A stretch of 13,313 nucleotides of DNA from an uncultured Lachnospiraceae bacterium. Its GTDB lineage: Bacteria > Bacillota > Clostridia > Lachnospirales > Lachnospiraceae. The stretch spans positions 1 through 13,313 of the forward strand of contig CAKRNW010000063.1 of assembly GCA_934371505.1 (NCBI GenBank), read 5' to 3'. The notes beneath the pieces are model-generated. The model saw nothing but the letters and a program-made list of their open reading frames with translations. It was not told the origin of the DNA and made no database searches. Shown in pieces: positions 1 through 7,998 of this stretch. Position 1 is the stretch's first letter. Each line of letters begins with the position of its first letter. The position numbers and the translations under genes are program-made.

Positions 1-662
1 ATGTTGGCTTTCGCGCCCAAATCCAACAGGGCAACTTTCATGCCGGCACCGTTCAATTCATGGACAATCGACGGTCTGGGTTCCCGGATTCCTTTCTCAT
101 AATCTTCTTTATTGAAAAAGGCACTTCCGGAAATGGGACCGTTCTCCTCTAAGGATTTCACGCCCTTTACGGTATATTTTTCTTTGCAGGTCACTTTTTC
201 CACCACTTTTCCGGTGGTGTATGCTTTTAATTTCGGAAGAATCTCATCCAGAGAATAGCTGGCATTGGTGGTAATCATGCCATTCATGGTTCCCTTCTCA
301 CGAAGGATTTTTACCAGGGCACGGGTGTCAATTCCGGCGATTCCGGGAACATCGTGCTCCTCCAGAAACTGCTGGATGGTGTAATCACAGCGGAAGTTGC
401 TGGCGGTACGGGATAATTCCCGCACGATAAAGCCATCGGGCCATGGCTTTGCAGACTCCATATCGTCCTTGCAGATTCCGTAGTTCCCGATGAGGGGATA
501 GGTCATACATACTGCCTGTCCTGCATAGGAGGGGTCCGTAAGCACTTCCAGATATCCTGCCATAGAGGTGTTGAATACGATCTCGCTGATGACTTCTTTG
601 TCCGCACCGATATGGAGTCCTTCCATCACAGTGCCGTCTTCCAAAATTAAAAATGCCTGCAT
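1..662 (-). CDS. carA: Carbamoyl-phosphate synthase small subunit, N-terminal part (cut by window edge)
   Basis: The small (glutaminase) subunit of carbamoyl-phosphate synthase supplies ammonia from glutamine to CarB for pyrimidine and arginine synthesis in the cytosol. The visible 220 residues begin MQAFLILEDGTVMEG and contain the family block NTSMAGYLEVLTDPSYAGQ (about residues 31-49), GNYGIC, and AGIDTRALVKILREKG (about 108-123). This is the CarA-specific N-terminal domain. The reading frame leaves the window at KVALLDLGAKAN, where the class I amidotransferase domain starts, so the catalytic Cys/His/Glu cannot be checked. The family is usually about 350-380 residues. The start ATG has AAAGGAAG a few bases upstream. 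A promoter overlaps the end of the preceding HAD gene, so carA can be expressed on its own. carB would be expected next, beyond position 1. Confidence 0.95.
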   Translation of the reverse strand, partial: MQAFLILEDGTVMEGLHIGADKEVISEIVFNTSMAGYLEVLTDPSYAGQAVCMTYPLIGNYGICKDDMESAKPWPDGFIVRELSRTASNFRCDYTIQQFLEEHDVPGIAGIDTRALVKILREKGTMNGMITTNASYSLDEILPKLKAYTTGKVVEKVTCKEKYTVKGVKSLEENGPISGSAFFNKEDYEKGIREPRPSIVHELNGAGMKVALLDLGAKAN

Positions 663-714
663 TCGTTTCTTCCTTTCTTCTGAACCATTCTGAATCGCTA
701 CCCAAATCTTCAAA

Positions 715-743
715 ATTTTATCATAGTCGACTACTCTTGTAAA
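715..743 (-). promoter_or_regulatory. Sigma-A-type promoter for carA
   Basis: On the minus strand TTTACA (738-743) is followed after 17 bases by TAAAAT (715-720), each a 5/6 match to the -35 and -10 consensus. The -35 lies inside the last codons of the HAD gene. Transcription would start near 708, leaving a leader of about 46 bases before the carA ATG. That is too short for a typical PyrR attenuator, and none is seen. Confidence 0.6.
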
Positions 744-1393
744 CACCTTTCCACGGTATTTTTTAAATCCGTGAGACTGGGTACACAGTCATAGAGAAAA
801 GGCTCCAGTTCCGGTGTGATGTCTGTCAGATCCGGCACCAGAACCGGCTTACATCCGGCACGGTAAGCGGACAAAATCCCGTTGGGGGAGTCCTCCACTG
901 CCAGGCAGTCTCCCGGTGTTTCCTCTATCTGTTCACAAGCATATAAATACACATCCGGCTGGGGCTTGCCCCACTCCACCGTCTTGGCAGAAATGATGGC
1001 ATCAAACTCATCTGCAATCCCCAGCCCGGTTAATCTCTCTTTCGTCAAATCCAATGCCGTAGCGGTTGCCACTGCACATTTCAAACCTTTTTCTTTTATA
1101 TAGGAAAGGATTTCTTTGATTCCGGGCTTTAACTGAATTCCCTGGGTTTTCAGTAAATTCTCCACCAGTTGTCTTCGTCTTTCCCTGACGGCAAAATAAT
1201 CTACACCATCGCCAAACTTTTTCCGGATATGGGCTGCCGCCAGTCTTGCATCAAAGCTTCGCAGTTCCAATGCGTCCTCCGGTCCAAAATCCACCATTCC
1301 AAACTCATGAAATGCCTGTTGCCAGGCAGTAAAATAGTACTTCTCGGTGTCGGTGATGGTGCCGTCCATGTCAAAAATTACTGCGCGTAACAT
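731..1393 (-). CDS. HAD-superfamily hydrolase, beta-phosphoglucomutase-like (subfamily IA)
   Basis: A cytosolic 220-aa phosphatase or phosphomutase-type enzyme. All four HAD motifs are visible. Motif I is DMDGT with nucleophile D8 and acid/base D10. Motif II is the Thr around residue 110 in VATAT. Motif III is K143 in WGKPQPD. Motif IV is E167-D168 in AVEDSPNGI. The helical cap inserted after motif I (about residues 15-85) is the C1 cap seen in beta-phosphoglucomutase, phosphoglycolate phosphatase and 2-deoxyglucose-6-phosphate phosphatase relatives. The substrate cannot be assigned from sequence. The length is normal for the group. The ATG has AAAGGA 8 bases upstream. The gene lies between purL and carA on the same strand. 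No good promoter of its own is visible, so it is probably transcribed partly by read-through from purL. Confidence 0.9.
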   Translation of the reverse strand: MLRAVIFDMDGTITDTEKYYFTAWQQAFHEFGMVDFGPEDALELRSFDARLAAAHIRKKFGDGVDYFAVRERRRQLVENLLKTQGIQLKPGIKEILSYIKEKGLKCAVATATALDLTKERLTGLGIADEFDAIISAKTVEWGKPQPDVYLYACEQIEETPGDCLAVEDSPNGILSAYRAGCKPVLVPDLTDITPELEPFLYDCVPSLTDLKNTVERCLQE

Positions 1394-1420
1394 AATTTTA
1401 TTCCTTTTTCTTCATAACAA

Positions 1421-1451
1421 GCGCAGCCGCCCCTTAACAGGGCTGCTGCGC
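1421..1451 (-). terminator. GC-rich hairpin after purL (weak terminator or mRNA-end stabiliser)
   Basis: Arms 1421-1432 and 1440-1451 pair in 11 of 12 positions around a 7-base loop. The hairpin starts 14 bases after the purL stop codon. On the minus strand it is followed only by TTGTTATG, not by a clear T run, so termination is probably incomplete and some transcripts may continue into the HAD gene. Confidence 0.45.
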
Positions 1452-1465
1452 ATTAAAAATCTTTA

Positions 1466-4400
1466 TTACTTAAAATACTCTACACCGGACTCAAAAATCC
1501 TGATGTCCTGCTCGCCATAGATGTTGATAGCTACCGCATCATCACGACGCTCTACATGTGCCATCTTACCCAGGCAACGTCCGTCCGGAGAGGTGATGCC
1601 TTCGATGGAAGCATAGGAACCGTTGACATTCCACTCCTCATCCATGGAAGTATTGCCGGATAAGTCACAGTACTGGGTTGCTACCTGCCCATTGGCAAAG
1701 AGCTTGTCAATCCACTCCGCGGGAGCAACGAAACGCCCCTCGCCGTGGGAAGCAGGTGTTACATAGACACCGCCCAGTTTTGCCTGCTGTAACCAGGGTG
1801 ACCTGTTGGAAACCACTTTGGTATAAACCATTTTGGAGATATGGCGGTTGATGGTATTGAAGGTCAGGGTAGGGGAATCCTCCTTCTGTCCCACAATTTC
1901 ACCGTAAGGAACCAGACCCAGTTTAATCAGTGCCTGGAAACCATTACAGATACCAAGAGCCAAGCCGTCCCTCTCGTTTAATAACTTCATGACTGCCTCT
2001 TTGATTTTCGCATTCTGGAATGCGGTTGCAAAGAATTTCGCACTTCCGTCCGGCTCATCACCGGCTGAAAACCCACCGGGGAACATGATAATCTGTGCCT
2101 GGGAGATTGCTTTCTCGAATTCATCCACGGAGGAACGGATGTCCTCAGCGGTGAGGTTCTTAAATACTTTGGTAACTACCTCGGCTCCTGCACGCTCAAA
2201 TGCCTTTGTGGAGTCGTACTCACAGTTGGTGCCGGGGAATACCGGAATGAATACAGTGGGTTTTGCTACCTTATTCTTACATACATAAATATCGGATGCC
2301 TGGTAGAGTTTTTCCTCGATGGGGGTTACTTCCTTCACCGCTTTGGTGGGGAATACTTTCTCCAGCTTGCTGGTCCAGCTCTTTAATGCCTCGTCCATGG
2401 AAATGGTCACATCTCCTACCACAAAGGCGGGCACTTCCGTGACAGTTCCCATCACACGGTAATCCAGGTCTCTCTCTTCCAGCAGAGAAAGTTTGTCTGC
2501 AGGAATCTCCAGCAGGAATGCACCAATCTGATTCTCAAACAGTTCTTCGGCATCCACATCACTTGCGACCTTTACGCCCAGCTTGTTACCAAATGCCATC
2601 TTGGACATAGCCGCAGCCACACCTTTTGCATCGGTTACATAGGCAGCCACCGCTGTTTTCTCCCAGATCAGTTTCTGAATCTGCTCATATAAAGCCATGA
2701 CATCCTCGTAAACCGGGATATCGAAATCGTCCCTTTCCAGTTCAAACAGTACCAGCTTATCCCCAGCCTGTTTTAATTCCGGTGTCATCACCTGACCGCT
2801 CTTTGCCACATCCACAGCGAAGGAAACCAGTGTAGGGGGAACATCAATATCGTTAAAGGTTCCGGACATGGAATCCTTACCTCCGATAGAGGGAAGTCCA
2901 AAGCCCACTTGTGCGTCATAAGCACCCAGCAGTGCTGCGAAAGGCTGGCTCCAACGGGACGGCTCTTCGCTCATGCGGCGGAAGTATTCCTGGAAGGTAA
3001 AGCGAACCTTACTGAAATCACCACCATTTGCCACGATGCGGGACAGGGATTCTACCACCGCATAAATGGCGCCATGGTAGGGACTCCAGGAGGAAAGGTA
3101 AGGGTCGAAGCCATAACTCATCATGGTTACCGTATCGGTCTTTCCTTTTAGTACAGGAAGTTTCGCTACCATTGCCTGGGTTTCGGTCAGCTGGTACTTA
3201 CCACCGTAAGGCATCAGCACGCTGCCCGCGCCGATGGAGGAGTCAAACATCTCCACCAGTCCTTTCTGGGAGCAGACATTCAGATCATTTAACAAGGCAA
3301 GCCACGCGCCCTTGACATCCTTCTGTTCCAGTGCTTTGGCAACTGCGGGAGTTGCAATCTTCTCGAAGTAGTTGTCCTCCTGGGAAGGCATCTCTACTTT
3401 CACATCGGTTTCCTGATGGGCACCGTTGGTATCCAGGAAGGCTCTCGCAATGTTTACGATATCCTTTCCTCTCCATTTCAACACCAGTCTTGGCTCCTTG
3501 GTTACGGTAGCAACTACTACAGCCTCAATATTTTCCTCTGCGATATAACCCATGAATTCGTCTAAATCCTTGGGGTCAATTACCACCGCCATACGCTCCT
3601 GGGACTCGGAAATTGCTAACTCCGTGCCGTCAAGACCTGCATATTTCTTCGGTACTTTATCCAGATCAACGATCAATCCATCTGCCAGTTCGCCGATGGC
3701 AACAGACACACCACCTGCACCGAAATCGTTACATTTCTTAATCAGATGGCTTACCTCTGCACGACGGAACAGTCTCTGGATTTTACGCTCAGTAGGAGCA
3801 TTACCCTTCTGTACCTCTGCACCACAGGTGGAAAGAGAACTCTCGGTATGTTTCTTGGAGGAACCGGTAGCACCGCCACAGCCATCACGTCCGGTACGTC
3901 CTCCTAACAGTACGATAATATCGCCGGGATCGGAATTTTCACGGATGACATTGCGTCTGGGAGCAGCACCCATTACCGCGCCGATTTCCATACGTTTTGC
4001 CACATAATCAGGATGGTAAACCTCCTTCACATAACCGGTTGCAAGACCGATCTGGTTTCCATAGGAAGAATATCCGCTGGCAGCCCCACGTACCAGTTTC
4101 TTCTGGGGAAGTTTGCCTTTCAAAGTATCTGCCACAGGAACGGTTGGATCTGCCGCACCGGTAACACGCATTGCCTGATATACATATCCACGACCGGAAA
4201 GAGGATCACGGATGGCGCCTCCCAGACAGGTAGCTGCACCACCGAAAGGCTCGATCTCAGTGGGATGGTTGTGGGTTTCATTTTTGAAAAATACCAGCCA
4301 CTCCTCGGTGACAGGTCCTCTGCCGTCCTCGTAATCCATCTCCACAGGAACGACGATGGAACATGCATTAATTTCATCAGACTTTTCCATGTCCTCCAGC

Positions 4401-5290
4401 TTGCCATCAGCTTTCAGCTTACGCATTGCCATCAGAGCCAGATCCATCAGGCAGACAAACTTGTCATCACGCCCTGCAAAAATCTCACTTCTGGTATCCA
4501 GATAGCTGCGATAGGTGGTTTCAATAGGATCACGGTAGTAGCCATCCTCAAATTCTATATTTTTTAGTTCGGTGGAAAAAGTGGTGTGACGGCAATGATC
4601 GGACCAATACGTATCAAGCACACGGATCTCTGTCATGGAAGGAGCTCTGTGCTCCTCGTCGCGGAAATAATTCTGAATATGAAGAAAATCTTTGAATGTC
4701 ATCGCCAGGTTAAGGCTGTCATACAGCTCACGCAGCGGTTCGCTGGACATCTGGGTAAATCCCTCAAAATAAGAGACATCGGCAGGCTCGTCATAGTGCA
4801 TTACCAGTGTCTGCGGCTTATCCATGCCAGTCTCTCTGGAGTCTACCGGGTTGATACAATACGCCTTGATACCTGCAAGCTGCTCTTCACTGACCTCTCC
4901 CTGTATCATATAGGTAACTGCAGTACGGATAATCGGTTCTTCATCCTCTTTTAAGAAACGCACGCACTGCACCGCAGAATCCGCTCTCTGGTCAAACTGA
5001 CCGGGCAGAAACTCCACGCTGAAAACTTTTGCATCTGCAGGGATTTCAATGTTTTCCTGGTAAAGAATATCCACAGGCGGCTCTGAAAAAACAGTGTGGC
5101 AGGCTCTCTCAAAAATCTCATCGGAGAGATTTTCCACATCATAGCGGATAAAAATGCGCACACGGTTCACCGTGTGGATGCCTAAGAAGCTTTCGATTTC
5201 CTCATGCAGTTCCCTAGCTTTCACCGCATAAGGCTCTTTCTTCTCGACATAGATACGTTTGACGCCGGAAACCTGATTTACGTTGTCCAT
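1466..5290 (-). CDS. purL: Phosphoribosylformylglycinamidine synthase, fused PurS-PurL-PurQ type
   Basis: Catalyses the fourth step of purine synthesis: FGAR + glutamine + ATP to FGAM. The 1274-aa protein is the fused form. It has a PurS-like N-terminus (about 10-130), then the ATP-binding synthase core with DTYWSDHCRHTTF (226-238), KNETHNHPTEIEPFGGAAT (336-354) and GGRTGRDGCGGATGSS (463-478), and a second AIRS-like half with PSIGGKDSMSGTF (800-812). A class I glutaminase domain follows from about 1010, with nucleophile C1115 in GICNG and the H1182/E1184 pair in SHGEGR. All key residues are present. The length matches the ~1240-1280-aa form of Clostridia and streptococci rather than the separate PurS/L/Q of Bacillus. 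The only in-frame start is ATG at 5290, but its GGAGG lies 13 bases upstream, longer than usual. It has its own promoter. Confidence 0.97.
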   Translation of the reverse strand: MDNVNQVSGVKRIYVEKKEPYAVKARELHEEIESFLGIHTVNRVRIFIRYDVENLSDEIFERACHTVFSEPPVDILYQENIEIPADAKVFSVEFLPGQFDQRADSAVQCVRFLKEDEEPIIRTAVTYMIQGEVSEEQLAGIKAYCINPVDSRETGMDKPQTLVMHYDEPADVSYFEGFTQMSSEPLRELYDSLNLAMTFKDFLHIQNYFRDEEHRAPSMTEIRVLDTYWSDHCRHTTFSTELKNIEFEDGYYRDPIETTYRSYLDTRSEIFAGRDDKFVCLMDLALMAMRKLKADGKLEDMEKSDEINACSIVVPVEMDYEDGRGPVTEEWLVFFKNETHNHPTEIEPFGGAATCLGGAIRDPLSGRGYVYQAMRVTGAADPTVPVADTLKGKLPQKKLVRGAASGYSSYGNQIGLATGYVKEVYHPDYVAKRMEIGAVMGAAPRRNVIRENSDPGDIIVLLGGRTGRDGCGGATGSSKKHTESSLSTCGAEVQKGNAPTERKIQRLFRRAEVSHLIKKCNDFGAGGVSVAIGELADGLIVDLDKVPKKYAGLDGTELAISESQERMAVVIDPKDLDEFMGYIAEENIEAVVVATVTKEPRLVLKWRGKDIVNIARAFLDTNGAHQETDVKVEMPSQEDNYFEKIATPAVAKALEQKDVKGAWLALLNDLNVCSQKGLVEMFDSSIGAGSVLMPYGGKYQLTETQAMVAKLPVLKGKTDTVTMMSYGFDPYLSSWSPYHGAIYAVVESLSRIVANGGDFSKVRFTFQEYFRRMSEEPSRWSQPFAALLGAYDAQVGFGLPSIGGKDSMSGTFNDIDVPPTLVSFAVDVAKSGQVMTPELKQAGDKLVLFELERDDFDIPVYEDVMALYEQIQKLIWEKTAVAAYVTDAKGVAAAMSKMAFGNKLGVKVASDVDAEELFENQIGAFLLEIPADKLSLLEERDLDYRVMGTVTEVPAFVVGDVTISMDEALKSWTSKLEKVFPTKAVKEVTPIEEKLYQASDIYVCKNKVAKPTVFIPVFPGTNCEYDSTKAFERAGAEVVTKVFKNLTAEDIRSSVDEFEKAISQAQIIMFPGGFSAGDEPDGSAKFFATAFQNAKIKEAVMKLLNERDGLALGICNGFQALIKLGLVPYGEIVGQKEDSPTLTFNTINRHISKMVYTKVVSNRSPWLQQAKLGGVYVTPASHGEGRFVAPAEWIDKLFANGQVATQYCDLSGNTSMDEEWNVNGSYASIEGITSPDGRCLGKMAHVERRDDAVAINIYGEQDIRIFESGVEYFK

Positions 5291-5342
5291 AAAAAAATCA
5301 TTTCCTCCATTTGTATTAGTGTGTAATCAACATACTGGTTTT

Positions 5343-5370
5343 ATTATACAGGGAATCTGTATTTTTGCAA
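5343..5370 (-). promoter_or_regulatory. Sigma-A-type promoter for purL
   Basis: On the minus strand TTGCAA (5365-5370) is followed after 16 bases by a perfect TATAAT (5343-5348). It begins only 6 bases after the stop codon of the preceding gene. The predicted leader is about 45 bases, too short for a purine riboswitch. No terminator separates purL from the upstream gene, so read-through is also possible. Confidence 0.65.
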
Positions 5371-5376
5371 TCTAAA

Positions 5377-6312
5377 TTACTCATGTAATCTGTGGATAAT
5401 GCGGAACACGATGTCCCCCTCTCCCACCAGTGGCTCTGTGTGGGAGAAAAAGAGAATGCCGTCGGTAGGTGCCTTAATAATTTCCTTAATTTCGCCCTCC
5501 AGCGGATCAATGATGTGGGCGATCTGCATGCCATAGCGCATCTCCTCCCCATTATTCACTTCTCTGACCAGAATGCCTCCACAGGATGCATGAACATTCA
5601 TCAGATCCTCTTCTTTGATCACATGGCTGATATATCCACTATGGCTTTCATACCGGATAATCCCCATCCGGGTAAGAAACCGGAGAATTGCCGCCACTGC
5701 CTGGCGGGCGCTTTTGTTATCAATTTCCTGGTTTTTATTGGTGTAGAGAGAAAAGGCTGCGGTCATTTCATCCTGCCAGTTGTAGTTCAGGGTCTTGGTA
5801 TCAATGGGACTGGGTTTCCGCACTACCACATAGGGAAGTCCGAACAGATTGGCAAGAGAGGCATTCTGAAAGCCGGTCTCCATCATCCGCACATGGGGGA
5901 CAAACTCTCCCGACATATAAAACGAAGCCAGCTGAATGCCAAAGCTGTAATCCTTGATCTGCTGCAAAATTCCATCTGCAATTCTCTCTGCAGTATCCAG
6001 ATGGACATTTCCCGGAAACATCCGATTGATATCCGTTCCCTCCATTCCCCAGAACCGTCTGCCCACATTCATGGAATAAACATTGCCGGAGGGAATCACC
6101 AGAATCTGTTTGCCTGTACTGATACAGCCATTGGCCTCCAATTCCTTCAGCCGTTGAATAAGCTGGGAACAAATATACAGCTGCTGGATCTCATTTCCCC
6201 GCATAGGGCCAACGATGCAGGCTGCCTTTTCCCCTTTTCCAAACTGATAGCCCCGTACCACCATATCCTCCCGGAACGGAGATTCCAGTCGATATAATTC
6301 CAACTTATGCAC
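5377..6312 (-). CDS. AstE/AspA-family paralogue lacking zinc ligands and catalytic Glu (probable pseudoenzyme)
   Basis: A 311-aa protein homologous along its length to the product of the preceding gene and to the succinylglutamate desuccinylase/aspartoacylase family (M14-like zinc hydrolases). The active-site signature is eroded. The HGDE zinc motif reads RGNE, so the His is replaced by R38 while E41 remains. The second zinc His (DVHAS in the partner) is replaced by L128 in IQLAS. The catalytic Glu (VVEMG in the partner) is R165 in VVVRKP. The substrate-binding DxNR motif is kept as DINR (94-97), and the C-terminal beta-rich domain is intact. There is no stop or frameshift, so it looks maintained rather than decaying. 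Start choice: the open frame extends to GTG at 6321, but that codon overlaps the GGAGG. GTG at 6312 has 8-base spacing and overlaps the upstream gene by 8 bases, implying translational coupling. A regulatory or partner subunit is inferred. A different hydrolase chemistry cannot be excluded. Confidence 0.85.
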   Translation of the reverse strand: MHKLELYRLESPFREDMVVRGYQFGKGEKAACIVGPMRGNEIQQLYICSQLIQRLKELEANGCISTGKQILVIPSGNVYSMNVGRRFWGMEGTDINRMFPGNVHLDTAERIADGILQQIKDYSFGIQLASFYMSGEFVPHVRMMETGFQNASLANLFGLPYVVVRKPSPIDTKTLNYNWQDEMTAAFSLYTNKNQEIDNKSARQAVAAILRFLTRMGIIRYESHSGYISHVIKEEDLMNVHASCGGILVREVNNGEEMRYGMQIAHIIDPLEGEIKEIIKAPTDGILFFSHTEPLVGEGDIVFRIIHRLHE

Positions 6313-7264
6313 GTTCGTCACCTCCGATATCTGTCAAAATACGGGCCAGCAATGCTCCCTTGTATACAATGGGGTATTCCCGCAGCGTAAACACCAACCC
6401 AGGTTTTGCTGCTACAATCTCCTGCTGCTTCTCTCCTGCCAGCGCATCCACAATTTCCCCAATGATTTCACCCTCCTGTACGTAATGGTTGTGGGCAATC
6501 TGTGGAATGAAGACACCTGCCGCTTCCGCCCGTAAAAACTCCACAGAGCCATCGGTGGAAATCACCGGCAGCTGGGTTACCCCCACTTCTTTCTCCCAGA
6601 TTCCCATCTGATGCATCAGATTAAAAATTCCATCTACCACCTGATTCCCATAAACCGGATTGATCCGCATCCCCAGCCCCATTTCGACTACCAGTGTAGG
6701 GATCTGCAGCATATTCATGGCATGTGCCAAAGTGGACTCGTGTACAGTAGCTGTGGCGTTCATCCAGATCATATCCACATTCATCAATTTGGCATAAGGT
6801 AATAGCTGCTGGGCGAATTCTTCGCTAAGGCGCACCTGAGGAATCTCTCTCACCAGCTTGTCACTGGCATGAACATCAATACACATATCAGACCCGGTCA
6901 GTTCCTGTACCAGTGCAGCTGCCACACGATCCATTCCGTCCCCATCCTCGCTCCCCGGAAAAGTCCGGTTCATATCCATGTCATACTGGGGCAGCGTGCG
7001 TTCTGCCAGTTCCAGTCCCAAAGGATTCAGCGCCGGATAGATATCTACGGTTCCATGAAGGAACTCCGGATGCTCCCTGATCCGCCTTGCGATTTCATAG
7101 CAGACATACTGTCCTTCCAGTTCGTCCCCATGAATACCGGAAAGCACGCTGAAACGCCCGATGGATTCTCCCTCTGTGGGCTGCAGCCGATTCCTTTTAA
7201 TCACCAGTTTTTCCCCTACCGGAAGTTCCATTTCCAGCACCGTTTCTATCATATTAATTAACAC
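6305..7264 (-). CDS. Succinylglutamate desuccinylase/aspartoacylase-family zinc hydrolase
   Basis: A 319-aa cytosolic protein with the AstE/AspA signature. SGIHGDE carries zinc ligands H45 and E48. DMNR (97-100) corresponds to the substrate-binding DxNR motif. IDVHAS carries the third zinc ligand H132. VVEMG carries the likely catalytic E194. A C-terminal beta-rich domain follows from about residue 240. The family removes acyl groups from N-acyl amino acids or acts as a carboxypeptidase. The substrate here is unknown, and no arginine-degradation (ast) genes are nearby. The open frame starts with GTG at 7264, with AGGGA 8 bases upstream. ATG at 7252, four codons in, is an alternative with a more distant site. 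Its stop overlaps the start of the degenerate paralogue, so the two are probably made together and may form a complex. A TetR regulator gene lies upstream on the same strand. Confidence 0.88.
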   Translation of the reverse strand: MLINMIETVLEMELPVGEKLVIKRNRLQPTEGESIGRFSVLSGIHGDELEGQYVCYEIARRIREHPEFLHGTVDIYPALNPLGLELAERTLPQYDMDMNRTFPGSEDGDGMDRVAAALVQELTGSDMCIDVHASDKLVREIPQVRLSEEFAQQLLPYAKLMNVDMIWMNATATVHESTLAHAMNMLQIPTLVVEMGLGMRINPVYGNQVVDGIFNLMHQMGIWEKEVGVTQLPVISTDGSVEFLRAEAAGVFIPQIAHNHYVQEGEIIGEIVDALAGEKQQEIVAAKPGLVFTLREYPIVYKGALLARILTDIGGDERA

Positions 7265-7295
7265 CCATCCTTTCCCTATGTTTTCCTCTTACCGC

Positions 7296-7328
7296 AAAAA
7301 TGCCCAAGGACATCCGATCATCCTTGAG
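7296..7328 (-). terminator. Terminator-like hairpin between the tetR-type gene and the hydrolase pair
   Basis: On the minus strand CTCAAGGA (7321-7328) pairs with TCCTTGGG (7303-7310), 8 pairs including one T-G, around a 10-base loop. After two bases (CA) a run of five T follows (7296-7300). The stem is weak. No convincing promoter follows it before the hydrolase gene, so it may be a leaky terminator or attenuator inside the operon. Confidence 0.4.
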
Positions 7329-7349
7329 GCATCCCCTTGCATCCTTATT

Positions 7350-7934
7350 CTATTCCTCGATACACAGCTGCTGGACAAAAGCCCCAAATTGCTGATCCAT
7401 CATACTCTCTGTAATCTCTCCTGTGTGTGCCACTATTTTCATGCCCTCAATCACTAGCATGATAGTATGTGCCATCACACCACTGTCCACCTGATAGAAC
7501 TCGCCGTTCTCAATTCCCTTTTCAATCAGTCTACGCAGAATCCATACTCCTGCCTCGTATTGGCTGTGCCAGAGATTTTCTTTCTGTTCCTTTCCATGGG
7601 CAAAGTAGTACTCATAGGTTGCCACTGCCAGATCATCATTTTTACGAAGCAATTCCTTTTTCTGTTCCTTAAAAAACACAAGCAGAATATCTGCCGCGGT
7701 AGCATTTCCGGTAATATTGACGGAAAAGACATCGTCATCCGCCTCCGACTCCCGTTTCAGTACCTCCAGAAAAATTTCCTCCGTTCCTGCAAAATAAAGG
7801 TAGAGCCCACCTCTGCTGATCTCACAGGCATCCACAATGTCCTTCATGGTGACACTTCGAAATCCCTTCTCTGTAAATACCTTTCTTGCGCAATCCAAAA
7901 TATACTGCCGCTTCTGTTCCGACTTTTCTCCCAT
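7350..7934 (-). CDS. TetR/AcrR-family transcriptional regulator
   Basis: A 194-aa DNA-binding repressor of the TetR type. The N-terminal helix-turn-helix domain is clear. It runs from KRQYILDCARKVFTEKGFRS through VTMKDIVDACEIS to RGGLYLYFAGTEEIF, about residues 8-55. The rest is an alpha-helical ligand-binding and dimerisation domain with no recognisable ligand signature. The open frame allows a start four codons earlier (7946), but ATG at 7934 has GAGGG at 5-base spacing and fits the family, so I use it. It sits between the 152-aa unknown gene and the hydrolase pair on the same strand, which suggests it controls this small operon and perhaps the divergent gene at 8618. That regulatory link is inferred from position only. 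Confidence 0.9.
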   Translation of the reverse strand: MGEKSEQKRQYILDCARKVFTEKGFRSVTMKDIVDACEISRGGLYLYFAGTEEIFLEVLKRESEADDDVFSVNITGNATAADILLVFFKEQKKELLRKNDDLAVATYEYYFAHGKEQKENLWHSQYEAGVWILRRLIEKGIENGEFYQVDSGVMAHTIMLVIEGMKIVAHTGEITESMMDQQFGAFVQQLCIEE

Positions 7935-7998
7935 GGTAACCCTCATTCCCTGATGGAAAACTAACGTTTCTCACCGGCTTCTTCATCTTCGTTCTTTC

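Noticed and set aside
385..705. Leftward 106-codon frame overlapping the start of carA
   Set aside because: It is an out-of-frame read of carA, whose own frame gives a clear CarA protein.
3552..4567. Two rightward open frames (151 and 184 codons) inside purL
   Set aside because: They lie antisense to conserved PurL catalytic blocks and their translations resemble nothing.
5291..5342. Purine riboswitch or PurR-type control upstream of purL
   Set aside because: The leader after the mapped-looking promoter is only about 45 bases, with no aptamer-like helices and no recognisable PurBox.
5392..6297. 301-codon rightward open frame opposite the degenerate hydrolase gene
   Set aside because: The reverse strand encodes a clear family member over the same interval. 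The rightward translation has no family resemblance, so it is an antisense shadow.
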